64,000 nt of DNA, taken from NCBI GenBank assembly GCA_920105625.2, contig OV050030.1, positions 314,203,289 to 314,267,288 of the forward strand. The letters are read 5' to 3'. The stretch's first letter is position 1. Every line of letters begins with the position of its first letter. Made by a program: the position numbers and the translations under genes. Positions 1-10,512 of this stretch are shown here, piece after piece. The notes under the pieces were generated by a model. It worked only from the letters and a program-made list of their open reading frames with translations. It was not told where the DNA came from and did no database searches. The DNA comes from Clusia tigrina. Lineage: Eukaryota; Arthropoda; Insecta; Diptera; Clusiidae.

Positions 1-3000
1 GTCGTCAAGCATTCTAGTTCACTGTGCCCGCGCTCTTGATGCATTCAAAAAATTGCATGATTTATGCGATGAAGAGGAAAAAAGAAGGAAACCGCCATTC
101 TGGGTGAATCCTTTTTTACAAAGAATGCAAAAGCACAGTCTCCATACATTTTAGCGCTTGAATTAATTTAATAGACGCGGTAAAACTAAAATATTCGACG
201 ATGCTTCCACTGTGAGAGTCACGAAAAAATTAAAAACGGCTGTCAAACAAAAAAAATGACAATTGATTGCAACGCAGCACGTTGGCAATTTATGGCATAA
301 AATATTTCAGGACATAAATTGCCAACTTGAAGCACTTTGGAGTCTCCATTGGGAATTTGCTTGAAATTGCCAATGGCATGCCATCAAAAATTGCTCATGG
401 AGATGTAGGGTAAGAGTGCGTTTTCCTATGCCTTGAAATATTTTGTAGAAATGATTTGTGGTAATATAATAAAAAAAATCAAAATTTTTAAATTAGATAT
501 TCATATATTTTCGCCCGTTGTTTTATCATAGAGTAATATAGAGATAATTCTTCTTCTTCCAATGTCAGCTGATGCAATATGATCCCATTTTTTCCTTATC
601 CGTGTGAAACAAAAACAATGCAATGTAAATCCGCCATACTTTGTTAAGGAAATTTATTTGGGACTAAATTTAGGGTACAATTGGGGGTTGCGTTACCCCA
701 CGTCTCCACGGGCAATTTTTCATTGCTTGCCATCTGTCAAATTTCATTGAAAGCAATGGCAATGCCGTAGTGGTGGGCATTTTTATGTTATACGATCGCC
801 ATTTTAGAAATGGCATCGAAAGGATAGTACGCTGTGCGCGAGCGCTTGACTGCCTCAAATAATTGTACGATTTGTATGAAGAGGAAGAAAAAAGGAGAAA
901 GCCTAGATTTTGGGTTAATTTTTTTTTAGAGAAGCGACAAATGAACGATTTGGAAGCTCATCTTTTGAAAGAGATATTGTGGGAAGATGGCCGGGACTTT
1001 CAAAATTTCTCTATAATAAAATAAACGAGGCTCATGGATTATTTACGCCGAGGATCCAGATTTTTTACTGTTTTGCATCCTTTTTTCTCGGCAAGGTATG
1101 CTTGCGCAGATGTTTAATTTTTCTTTTCGTTTCGCATACATCTCGCTACATTTCTTTTGCAATTTCTCGCCATGCATTGTTTTTTAAATCTGTCCTCTTA
1201 TAATTAGGACTTCTGTAGTTCCATATCAATTCGAATTGTCGGTATAAATTAATGACTTTATAGATTTCATATAAAGCATCATATTTAGATGCTTACACTT
1301 TCACACTTGTAGAAAAATGAGAATCGGCTGTCAAACAGCAAAACTGACAGCTCAATTGCCAACTCTATGGTGGCAATACATGGAAAGCAATATGGCATAA
1401 CATGAATTGCCAACCATGAGCAATGAGCGGCCTCGATTGGCAATTATTGCTAAAATTGACAATGCAATCAATGAAATATTGCCTGTCGAGACGCCCAGTA
1501 ATGGAGAAATAAAATCGTATCTTAAATTTAAAAACAGTATACATACTATATAATTAAAAAGCAAATTTTTAAGTAAATCTTTGTTTTTAATTACGTAAAT
1601 AATAGTTACATTCGAATTATATTTATGTATTATATTTATTTATTTATAGCAATTATTGTAATAAAGTCAATCTTGAATACATTTTCAAAGCAGCATAAGC
1701 AAATAAGCTTTGGATGAACCTAATCACCATATATTTTTTCTTTCTTATTTATAACACCCAACTACGAAGATAAACCAATTAAATAATCGGAAAACTTTAT
1801 TACTAGTTATGATTTGTTAAACGATTAATAAGTTACACGTTCTGAACTGATTTGCTGCTTTTTATTTATCATAATGGATTAAATGGATGAAAATAAGTTA
1901 TATAAAAATATCAGAATGTATTTATGAGTCTATAATAAGCTCAATATAATTACTATATACAATTTGCAAAATTTGTTCCATTAAATTATATCTAACTTCA
2001 TAATATATCAATATTGAAGCACTATTCCACTACTGATTTTAATTTATTTACTTTCATTTATGTAAATAAGTAGTAAAAATTATTAGCTTCAGTAACACTA
2101 TTTCATAAAAAGTCCAAATGTTTTTGTTCCCTGAAACCAAAATACATTTAAATGTATTTTGCCTGAAACTGATCGCTAACAGCAGAGAGTTTCAGCAAAG
2201 CTAACTTTGCATTAATATATATATGGAACTGGATAAAAAATAATTAAATATTGTTGCCTACAAATTTTTCTTATTATTATTATTCTGTATTATAGTTTTA
2301 TTCCGTTTTCCTAATAAAAAATACTATAAATAAAAAATACTATGTTCCTTTTTTCTTGTCTTACTACAATTTCGTAATATGAAATTTTTAGTACAATGGC
2401 ACCCGTTTTTTCATACGGTAAAAAATTTGACGTTTAAGTTACGGCCCTATGCTAACAGACCCCGAGCACTTATTCACTTGCAATCAATTTCCCATTAATT
2501 TTGTTGTTGGATTTACGAAGTTATTTATCTATACTACTCTATGGTTAAGCCAGCATAGCAGTCGGTCGTCTCATTCTCGTGCTGCTCGTGCCATCACACT
2601 TTATGAGTAGTATAAAATAATTTCATACATCAATATACTCATTTGTAAATAATAATTCTTTGATTCTTAAATTTCGTATTACATTTACATTTGATTTTGC
2701 AAATACTCCACTTCGTCAAATACATTTCCGTTATTAGCTACGATTCCTCGTGATGTTCAAGCATCTATGAGTCTATTTGTAGGATAGAGGAAAGAGTTTT
2801 CCTTGTTCTCATCTACTGTACGTGGGTGTTCTGCGACCACACGAAGAACCTCTTTGTGCACATATCTCTCTAGGTCCTCCAAAACTTAAAACTTTAATAT
2901 TCCTATAAAATCGTATTATTAAGCTGGTGTATCACCACGCAAAAATAAAATTTATTTTTAAGTAATGAATTGGAATCGAACCCAAACAAAGGACCTTATA

Positions 3001-3915
3001 TCGCTTTATGAGATTAATCCATTGCTTTGTAATACGAAGTTCGAAGAATACTCCTGTTTTTGAAGTCTCCCTATCTTTTAATGGCTGCAAAGCCGCAGCG
3101 CTAGCATTATTTAATAACTTTAAAACAAAAATACTATCTTCCTCACTATCACTCATTTTTAAATGAATTATATGTATAGTTATCTTTAAGGTACATATCA
3201 GTGGATGATAAAGGCCAAACTCCATACTACGCTTTCCGACGGCAACGTTTGTGACGCAAACTGCAATTTCAAGCAAATTCCCAATGGAGACTGCAAATTG
3301 CTTCAAGTTGGCTATTTATGTATTCAAATATTTCATGCCATAAATTGCCAACGTGCTGTGTTGCAATCAGTTGTCATTTTGTTTGCTTGTCTGCCATTAT
3401 TAATTTTTTCCTGACGCTCACAGTGGAATCATCGTCGAACATTACAGTTTTATCGCCTCTAATAAATTAATTTAAGCGCAATAATGTATGGAGACAGTGT
3501 CCTTTGTAAAAAAGGATTCACCCAGATTTTCCATTTCCTTCTTTTTTCCTCTTCATCGTATAAATCAAAAAAATTTTCAAGCGCGGGCACAACGAACTAG
3601 ATTGCTTGACGACATTTTCAAAATGACGATGACATCGCAATGCCCACCATTAAAATATTGCCAACCTTTGCGAACTTGACAGTTGTTATGCCATCAAAAA
3701 TTGCCCGTGGGGTATGGTAAAGAAAAGCGCTTACATGCACAAATAAGCGAAATTTGAACACAACTATCAAGCAATTTCGATAATGAGTACCGCACTTAAC
3801 ACCACTTCTCCAAGGGCAATTTTTGATGGCATAACACCTGTCAAATTCGATTGCAAAGGTTGGCAATATTTTAATGGTGGGCATTCCGATGTTATGCCAT
3901 CGTCTTTTTAAAAAT
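1..3915 (+). repeat. 3.9-kb satellite unit A1
   Basis: Complete unit in A orientation, with the phase set at the GTCGTCAAGC that begins the window. It holds H1 (from before the window to about 430), H3 (673-1521 between TTA at 670-672 and 1522-1524), an AT-rich part with the palindrome cluster near 2139-2210, the MSDSEEE frame (2932-3156, minus) and H4 (about 3262-3745). It differs from the other units in the MADF start: about 20 bases at 1268-1288 are replaced, so the MADF ATG is lost. The next unit starts 3915 bases later with almost the same sequence. Confidence 0.93.
3262..3745 (-). mobile_element. H4: truncated PIF/Harbinger derivative, head-to-head with H1
   Basis: Outer end near 3706 (CCATCAAAAATTGCCC on the plus strand), reading leftwards on the minus strand. 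It keeps the same upstream region and ATG (3613-3615) as H1, but the frame stops at once (TGA after CARA). The downstream codons still spell DLYDEEEKRRKSKIWVNPFL. The inner side is cut at about 3262, where the H1-like right end (GGGAATTTGCTTGAAATTGC) is joined to unrelated DNA before its terminal repeat. Two H4 copies in A4 and B0 carry the inversion breakpoints. Confidence 0.6.
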
Positions 3916-4347
3916 GTCGTCAAGCATTCTAGTTCACTGTGCCCGCGCTCTTGATGCATTCAAAAAATTGCATGATTTATGCGATGAAGAGGAAAAAAGA
4001 AGGAAACCGCCATTCTGGGTGAATCCTTTTTTACAAAGAATGCAAAAGCACAGTCTCCATACATTTTAGCGCTTGAATTAATTTAATAGACGCGGTAAAA
4101 CTAAAATGTTCGACGATGCTTCCACTGTGAGAGTCACGAAAAAATTAAAAACGGCTGTCAAACAAACAAAATGACAACTGATTGCAACGCAGCACGTTGG
4201 CAATTTATGGCATAAAATATTTCAAGACATAAATTGCCAACTTGAAGCACTTTGGAGTCTCCATTGGGAATTTGCTTGAAATTGCCAATGGCATGCCATC
4301 AAAAATTGCTCATGGAGATGTAGGGTAAGAGTGCGTTTTCCTATGCC
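3778..4347 (+). mobile_element. H1: MITE-like PIF/Harbinger derivative
   Basis: About 0.57 kb. The core of the left end reads GGGCAATTTTTGATGGCAT (from 3814). The right end, read on the other strand, is GAGCAATTTTTGATGGCAT (to 4311). The similarity continues outwards through TCTCCA and a TTA-C-C motif to about 3778 and 4347. It carries a transposase N-terminus near the left end and nothing recognisable near the right end. One copy occurs in nearly every unit, always next to H4 in head-to-head arrangement. I could not settle the target duplication for this element. Confidence 0.65.
3914..4069 (+). pseudogene. 51-codon Harbinger transposase N-terminal frame (in H1)
   Basis: ATG 3914 to TAG 4067-4069. 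It begins MSSSILVHCARALDAFKKLH and continues with CDEEEKRRKPPFWVNPFLQR. It aligns residue by residue with the H3 transposase frame and keeps the RRKPxFWVNPFL block typical of the family better than H3 does. It ends 12 residues after that block, so it has no catalytic domain. The frame is open in A1 (in-window part 2-154), A2, A3 (7843-7998) and A5. A6 and A7 have a one-base loss in the lysine/arginine run. A truncated DNA-binding protein is conceivable, but there is no sign of selection. Confidence 0.6.
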
Positions 4348-4676
4348 TTGAAATATTTTGTAGAAATGTTTTGTGGTAAAAAAAATCAAAATTTTCAAAT
4401 TCAATATTCATATATTTTCGCCCGTTGTTTTATCATAGAGTAATATAGAGATAATTCTTCTTCTTCCAATGTCAGCTGATGCAATATGATCCCATTTTTT
4501 CCTTATCCGTGTGAAAAAAAAACAATGCAATGTAAATCCGCCATACTTTGTTAAGGAAATTTATTTGGGACTAAATTTAGGGTACAATTGGGGGTTGCGT
4601 TACCCCACGTCTCCACGGGCAATTTTTCATTGCTTGCCATCTGTCAAATTTCATTGAAAGCAATGGCAATGCCGTA

Positions 4677-4931
4677 GTGGTGGGCATTTTTATGTTATAC
4701 GATCGCCATTTTAGAAATGGCATCGAAAGGATAGTACGCTGTGCGCGAGCGCTTGACTGCCTCAAAGAATTGTACGATTTGTATGAAGAGGAAGAAAAAA
4801 GGAAAAAGCCTAGATTTTGGGTTAATTTTTTTTTAGAGAAGCGACAAATGAACGATTTGGAAGCTCATCTTTTGAAAGACATATTGTGGGAAGATGGCCG
4901 GGACTTTCAAAATTTCTCTATAATAAAATAA
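4677..4931 (+). pseudogene. PIF/Harbinger transposase N-terminal remnant (in H3)
   Basis: The open frame contains EEEEKRKKPRFWVN, then FFLEKRQ and LWEDGRDFQNFSI. This is the layout of the N-terminal part of insect Harbinger transposases: a basic RR-x-WV block, then a short helix ending in a DxxxFxNF-type motif just before the DDE domain. The domain with the catalytic DDE residues is absent; the frame stops at TAA 4929-4931. The native start, by alignment with the H1 copy, would be the ATG at 4717, but it is one base out of frame with the WVN block. The upstream ATG at 4677 is therefore probably accidental. Similar frames lie at 8606-8860, 25988-26242 (minus), 51944-52198, 55871-56125 and 59795-60049. 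In B2 and B4-B6 (32248-32598, 39367-39717, 43130-43480, 47006-47356; minus) an extra base fuses the frame to the antisense of MADF. In A1 a TAA replaces an AAG codon at about 859. Confidence 0.72.
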
Positions 4932-4945
4932 ACGAGGCTCATGGA

Positions 4946-5194
4946 TTATTTATGCCGAGGATCCAGATTTTTTACTGTTTTGCATCGTTTTTTTCTCGGC
5001 AAGGTATACTTGCGCAGATGTTTAATTTTTCTTTTCATTTCGCATACATCTCGCTACATTTCTTTTGCAATTTCTCGCCATGCATTGTTTTTTAAATCTG
5101 TCCTCTTATAATTAGGACTTCTGTAGTTCCATATCAATTCGAATTGTCGGTATAAATTAATGACTTTATAGATTTCAGTCGCGCACCACTCCAT
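4946..5194 (-). pseudogene. MADF-domain gene remnant (in H3)
   Basis: The frame starts MEWCATEIYKVINLY and continues with FELIWNYRSPNYK and NAWREIAKEM. After a TAG (5054-5056) it goes on with KIKHLRKY. These are the landmarks of the MADF (Adf-1/Myb-SANT-like) DNA-binding fold: the hydrophobic-LW segment, the Y-x-R turn, the AWxxIA helix, and the final helix with LRxxY. MADF proteins are the usual second gene of arthropod PIF/Harbinger elements, where they help bind the ends. All full copies are broken. Most carry the TAG within the third helix; A6 (56166-56387) and A7 (60090-60311) have a shifted frame instead. Clear sense-strand copies start at 25725, 29609, about 32079, 35896, 39199, 42961 and 46838. 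A1 has lost the start. Confidence 0.72.
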
Positions 5195-5436
5195 ATTTAG
5201 ATGCTTACACTTTCACACTTGTAGAAAAATGAGAATCGGCTGTCAAACAGCAAAACTGACAGCTCAATTGCCAACTCTATGGTGGCAATACATGGAAAGC
5301 AATATGGCATAACATGAATTGCCAACCATGAGCAATGAGCGGCCTCGATTGGCAATTATTGCTAAAATTGACAATGCAATCAATGAAATATTGCCTGTCG
5401 AGACGCCCAGTAATGGAGAAATAAAATCGTATCTTA

Positions 5437-6850
5437 AATTTAAAAACAGTATACATACTATATAATTAAAAAGCAAATTTTTAAGTAAATCTTTGTTTTT
5501 AATTACGTAAATAATAGTTACATTCGAATTATATTTATGTATTATATTTATTTATTTATAGCAATTATTGTAATAAAGTCAATCTTGAATACATTTTCAA
5601 AGCAGCATAAGCAAATAAGCTTTGGATGAACCTAATCACCAAATATTTTTTTTTTCTTATTTATAACACCCAACTATTTTTAGATTACTACGAAGATAAA
5701 CCAATTAAATAATCGGAAAACTTTATGACTAGTTATGATTTGTTAAACGATTAATAAGTTACACGTTCTGAACTGATTTGCTGCTTTTTATTTATCATAA
5801 TGGATTAAATGGATGAAAATAAGTTATATAAAAATATCAGAATGTATTTATGAGTCTATAATAAGCTCAATATAATTACTATATACAATTTGCAAAATTT
5901 GTTCCATTAAATTATATCTAACTTCATAATATATCAATATTGAAGCACTATTCCACTACTGATTTTAATTTATTTACTTTCATTTATGTAAATAAGTAGT
6001 AAAAATTATTAGCTTCAGTAACACTATTTCATAAAAAGTCCAAATGTTTTTGTTCCCTGAGACCAAAATACATTTAAATGTATTTTGCCTGAAACTGATC
6101 GCTAACAGCAGAGAGTTTCAGGCAAAGCTAACTTTGCATTAATATATATATGGAACTGGATAAAAAATAATTAAATATTGTTGCCTACAACTTTTTCTTA
6201 TTATTATTATTCTGTATTATATTTTTATTCCGTTTTCCTAATAAAAAATACTATAAATAAAAAATACTATGTTCCTTTTTTCTTTTCTTACTACAATTTC
6301 GTAATATGAAATTTTTAGTACAATGGCACCCGTTTTTTCATACGGTAAAAAATTTGACGTTTAAGTTACGGCCCTATGCTAACAGACCCCGAGCACTTAT
6401 TCACTTGCAATCAATTTCCCATTAATTTTGTTGTTGGATTTACGAAGTTATTTATCTATACTACTCTATGGTTAAGCCAGCATAGCAGTCGGTCGTCTCA
6501 CTGTCGTGCTGCTCGTGCTATCACACTTTATGAGTAGTATAAAATAATTTCATACATCAAAATACTCATTGGTAAATAATAATTCTTTGATTCTTAAATT
6601 TCGTATTACATTTACATTTGATTTTGCAAATACTCCACTTCGTCAAATACATTTCCGTTATTACGATTCCTCGTGATGTTCAAGCATCTATGAGTCTATT
6701 TGTAGGATAGAGGAAAGAGCTTTCCTTGTTTTCATCTACTGTACGTGGGTGTTCTGCGACCACACGAAGAACCTCTTTGTGCACATATCTCTCTATCAAA
6801 AGCTTCTCCAAAACTTAAAACTTTAATATTCCTATAAAATCGTATTATTA
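5437..6850. other. AT-rich non-coding part of the satellite unit
   Basis: About 1.4 kb without a convincing gene. It contains runs such as TATTTATTTATTTATAG, the palindrome cluster (6065-6137), and a conserved stretch around 6350-6420 (GACGTTTAAGTTACGGCCC, then CAGACCCCGAGCACTT). It is present in every unit, with small deletions in B2, B4 and B5. Read on the minus strand, 6670-6810 has a 45-codon open stretch ending in a TGA, but the short-subtype deletion shifts its frame, so I do not call it a gene. Confidence 0.75.
6065..6137. repeat. Cluster of three palindromes in each satellite unit
   Basis: 6065-6086 is a perfect 22-base palindrome (AAAATACATTT and its complement with no spacer). Directly after it, GCCTGAAAC (6087-6095) pairs with GTTTCAGGC (6115-6123) around a 19-base loop. 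GCAAAG-CTAA-CTTTGC (6122-6137) forms a third hairpin. The block occurs in all units. It is altered in A1/A5/A6 (one G lost in the second arm), B2 (one mismatch) and B4/B5 (TTACAGTTAAATG). Confidence 0.85.
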
Positions 6851-6891
6851 AGCTGGTGTATCATCACGCAAAAATAAAATTTATTTTTAAG

Positions 6892-6962
6892 TAATGAATT
6901 GGAATCGAACCCAAACAAAGGACCTCATATCGCCTTAAGAGATTAATCCATTGCTTTATAAT
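6892..6962 (-). ncRNA. tRNA-like segment with a perfect box B
   Basis: On the minus strand the unit reads AGCAATGGATTAATCTC (box-A-like), then GGTTCGATTCC (6901-6911), an exact RNA polymerase III box B, at a spacing near 50 bases. In most units the bases between can form an anticodon-like stem CTCAT/ATGAG, but the acceptor and T stems do not pair well. It is therefore a degenerate tRNA or the head of a tRNA-derived SINE rather than a working tRNA gene. Copies lie within each MSDSEEE frame, for example 48963-49034 on the plus strand. Confidence 0.4.
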
Positions 6963-7844
6963 ACGAAGTTCGAAGAATACTCTTGTTTTTGAAGTCTCCC
7001 TATCTTTTAATGGCTGCAAAGCCGCAGCGCTAGCATTATTTAATAACTTTAAAACACAAATACTTTCTTCCCCACTATCACTCATTTTTAAATGAATTAT
7101 ATGTATAGTTATCTTTAAGGTACATTTCAGTGGATGATAAAGGCCAAACTCCATACTACGCTTTCCGACGGCAACGTTTGTGACGCAAACTGCAATTTCA
7201 AGCAAATTCCCAATGGAGACTGCAAATTGCTTCAAGTTGGCTATTTATGTATTCAAATATTTCATGCCATAAATTGCCGACGTGCTGTGTTGCAATCAGT
7301 TGTCATTTTGTTTGCTTGTCTGCCATTATTAATATTTTCTTGACGCTCACAGTGGAATCATCGTCGAACATTACAGTTTTATCGCGTCTAATAAATTAAT
7401 TTAAGCGCCATAATGTATGGAGACAGTGTCCTTTGTAAAAAAGGATTCACCCAGATTTTCCATTTCCTTCTTTTTTCCTCTTCATCGTATAAATCAAAAA
7501 AATTTTCAAGCGCGGGCACAACGAACTAGATTGCTTGACGACATTTTCAAAATGACGATGACATCGCAATGCCCACCATTAAAATATTGCCAACCTTTGC
7601 GAACTTGACAGTTGTTATGCCATCAAAAATTGCCCGTGGAGTATGGTAAAGAAAAGCGCTTACATGCACAAATAAGCGAAATTTGAACACAACTGTCAAA
7701 CAATTTCGATAATGAGTACCGCACTTAACACCACGTCTCCAAGGGCAATTTTTGATGGCATAACACCTGTCAAATTCGATTGCAAAGGTTGGCAATATTT
7801 TAATGGTGGGCATTCCGATGTTATGCCATCGTCTTTTTAAAAAT

Positions 7845-9766
7845 GTCGTCAAGCATTCTAGTTCACTGCGCCCGCGTTCTTGATGCATTAAAAAAATTGC
7901 ATGATTTATGCGATGAAGAGGAAAAAAGAAGGAAACCGCCATTCTGGGTGAATCCTTTTTTACAAAGAATGCAAAAGCACAGTCTCCATACATTTTAGCG
8001 CTTGAATTAATTTAATAGACGCGGTAAAACTAAAATGTTCGACGATGCTTCCACTGTGAGAGTCACGAAAAAATTAAAAATGGCTGTCAAACAAGCAAAA
8101 TGACAACTGATTGCAACGCAGCACGTTGGCAATTTATGGCATAAAATATTTCAAGACATAAATTGCCAACTTGAAGCACTTTGGAGTCTCCATTGGGAAT
8201 TTGCTTGAAATTGCCAATGGCATGCCATCAAAAATTGCTCATGGAGATGTAGGGTAAGAGTGCGTTTTCCTATCTCTTGAAATATTTTGTAGAAATGTTT
8301 TGTGGTAAAAAAAATCAAAATATTTAAATTCAATATTCATATATTTTCGCCCGTTGTTTTATCATAGAGTAATATAGAGATAATTCTTCTTCTTCCAATG
8401 TCAGCTTATGCAATATGATCCCATTTTTTCCTTATTCGTGTGAAACAAAAACAATGCAATGTAAATCCGCCATACTTTGTTAAGGAAATTTATTTGGGAC
8501 TAAATTTAGGGTACAATTGGGGGTTGCGTTACCCCACGTCTCCACGGGCAATTTTTCATTGCTTGCCATCTGTCAAATTTCATTGAAAGCAATGGCAATG
8601 CCGTAGTGGTGGGCATTTTTATGTTATACGATCGCCATTTTAGAAATGGCATCGAAAGGATAGTACGCTGTGCGCGAGCGCTTGACTGCCTCAAAGAATT
8701 GTACGATTTGTATGAAGAGGAAGAAAAAAGGAGAAAGCCTAGATTTTCGGTTAATTTTTTTTTAGAGAAGGGACAAATGCACGATTTGGAAGCTCATCTT
8801 TTGAAAGACATATTGTGGGAAGATGGCCAGGACTTTCAAAATTTCTCTATAATAAAATAAACGAGGCTCATGGAATAATTATGCCGAGGATCCAGATTTT
8901 TTACTGTTTTGCATCCTTTTTTTCTCGGCAAGGTATACTTGCGCAGATGTTTAATTTTTCTTTTCGTTTCGCATACATCTCGCTACATTTCTTTTGCAAT
9001 TTCTCGCCAGGCATTGTTTTTTAAATCTGTCCTCTTATAATTAGGACTTCTGTAGTTCCATATCAATTCGAATTGCCGGGATAAATTAATGACTTTATAG
9101 ATTTCAGTCGCGCACCACTCCATATTTAGATGCTTACACTTTCACACTTGTAGAAAAATGAGAATCGGCTGTCAAACAGCAAAACTGACAGCTCAATTGC
9201 CAACTCTATGGTGGCAATACATGGAAAGCAATATGGCATAACATGAATTGCCAACCATGAGCAATGAGCGGCCTCGATTGGCAATTATTGCTAAAATTGA
9301 CAATGCAATCAATGAAATATTGCCTGTCGAGACGCCCAGTAATGGAGAAATAAAATCGTATCTTAAATTTCAAAACAGTATACATACTATATAATTAAAA
9401 AGCAAATTTTTAAGTAAATCTTTGTTTTTAATTACGTAAATAATAGTTACATTCGAATTATATTTATGTATTATATTTATTTATTTATAGCAATTATTGT
9501 AATAAAGTCAATCTTGAATACATTTTCAAAGCAGCATAAGCAAATAAGCTTTGGATGAACCTAATCACCATATATATTTTCTATCTTATTTATAACACCC
9601 AACATTTTTTTTAGATTACTACGAAGATAAACCAATTAAATAATTGGAAAACTTTATGACTAGTTATGATTTGTTAAACGATTAATAAGTTACACGTTCT
9701 GAGTTGATTTGCTGCTATTTATTTATCATAATGGATTAAATGGATGAAAATAAGTTATATAAAAAT
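7845..9766 (+). repeat. 3.9-kb satellite unit A3, left part (split by insertion)
   Basis: Third A unit. It carries H1 and H3 (8509-9362 between TTA at 8506-8508 and 9363-9365). It breaks off at ...TATAAAAAT where the LTR element begins. The matching right half resumes at 22988 with the target site AAAT repeated. Confidence 0.92.
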
Positions 9767-10512
9767 TGTTTCCGCACCACTAGAATGATGCAGTGTGGTG
9801 ACCGCGGCTAGCTCACAGCAATGGTCGTGTTCCTTAACCCGCCACACGACATCGGGTGGGACAACACTAAAAAAAAAAACTTCAACTCATCATTTTGCCT
9901 GGCATCCTCCTCTACGACGACAAGCGAGCCCGCCCCATATTGTCCGCCTTAGCCTAACATTTTCAACATAAAATTAAACATACTAAACATTATACTTGCA
10001 CTTAAATAAATAACATACATACACGCGTATACTTAATAATACATACATACACGCGAATACTTAATAATACATACATACACGCGTATACTTAATAAATATA
10101 TACTTATCTCTAGGGGGCGGGCGGCAGCCTCCTTTTTCCTCCGATTCTCGAATGGGATGGTCCGGAAACAATCAGTTATCCCTCTTATGGGATGGGCCGG
10201 AAACAAGCGGTTATGGATCTATTCAGCACACTCAATAATCAAGGTAAACTTCCTAACGTCAACTCTTTAAACTAAACTAACACTTTAAATTGATTCAAAA
10301 TTTTAACGTTTATTTTCTAGACATGTACATTGTAATTGAATTCAAAAAATTTTTTGGAATCTTTCACACTTTAAATATATCCGAATAAATAACAGGACCA
10401 CCGACGAGTCGAGAGACTATCCACACAAAATCCGACACGAATGCAAATAAAAAAAATCATAATTTTGTCTCTCAAAAATCCTCCACAGTAAAACACAAAA
10501 TTTAAACGCGCG
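9767..10512 (-). repeat. 3' LTR of the pol-less element, first part
   Basis: Begins TGTTTCCGCACCACT and matches 20216 onwards. It contains about three copies of a 28-base minisatellite (ACATACATACACGCG plus TATACTTAATAAT) at 10012-10100. It is interrupted after AAACGCGCG by the errantivirus and continues at 17456. Confidence 0.9.

Larger units (their letters stand above)
4580..5433 (+). mobile_element. H3: PIF/Harbinger-type non-autonomous element with convergent transposase and MADF remnants
   Basis: 854 bases flanked by TTA (4577-4579) and TTA (5434-5436), the 3-bp target duplication typical of PIF/Harbinger. The ends are imperfect inverted repeats. The left end reads GGGTACAATT, later CACGTCTCCACGGGC and AATTTTTCATTG. 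The right end on the other strand reads GATACGATT, later GCGTCTCGACAGGC and AATATTTCATTG. Inside are a Harbinger transposase N-terminus (plus) and a MADF gene (minus), pointing at each other as in two-gene Harbinger elements, but the DDE domain between them is missing. Other copies: 673-1521, 8509-9362, 25486-26339, 31840-32695, 38959-39814, 42722-43577, 46598-47453, 51847-52700, 55774-56626 and 59698-60550; partial at 29370-29979, 35658-36234 and 50487-50682. The Harbinger assignment rests on motifs and TSDs read by eye. Confidence 0.8.
3916..7844 (+). repeat. 3.9-kb satellite unit A2 (reference unit)
   Basis: Complete 3929-base unit and the best reference copy. Order in A orientation: H1 remainder, 230 bases of spacer, H3 (4580-5433), AT-rich segment (5437-6850), tRNA-like segment (about 6892-6962), MSDSEEE frame (6864-7085, minus) and H4 (about 7190-7675). 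It differs from A1 by scattered substitutions and small indels, for instance an extra ATTTTTAGATT block near 5672 that A1 lacks. Confidence 0.93.

Noticed and set aside
979..1203. 74-codon frame MGRWPGLSKFLYN
   Set aside because: Overlaps the end of the transposase stub in another frame and the antisense of MADF.
3205..3414. 69-codon frame MIKAKLHTTLSDGNV and its many copies
   Set aside because: Antisense to the MSDSEEE/H4 junction; it has no domain and is explained by the conserved repeat.
4577..4765. 62-codon frame MRQSSARAQRTIL on the strand opposite to the transposase stub
   Set aside because: Shadow of the Harbinger transposase remnant in H3. Similarity to the antisense frames of H1 and H4 reflects module homology, not a protein family.
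5264..5476. 70-codon hydrophobic frame MLFNYIVCILFLN
   Set aside because: Runs through the terminal region of H3 and AT-rich flank; hydrophobicity is due to AT-rich codons.
1..9766. Foldback-element interpretation of the inverted modules
   Set aside because: Ends show TTA duplications and Harbinger codons; there is no long terminal inverted repeat made of short tandem subunits as in Foldback elements.
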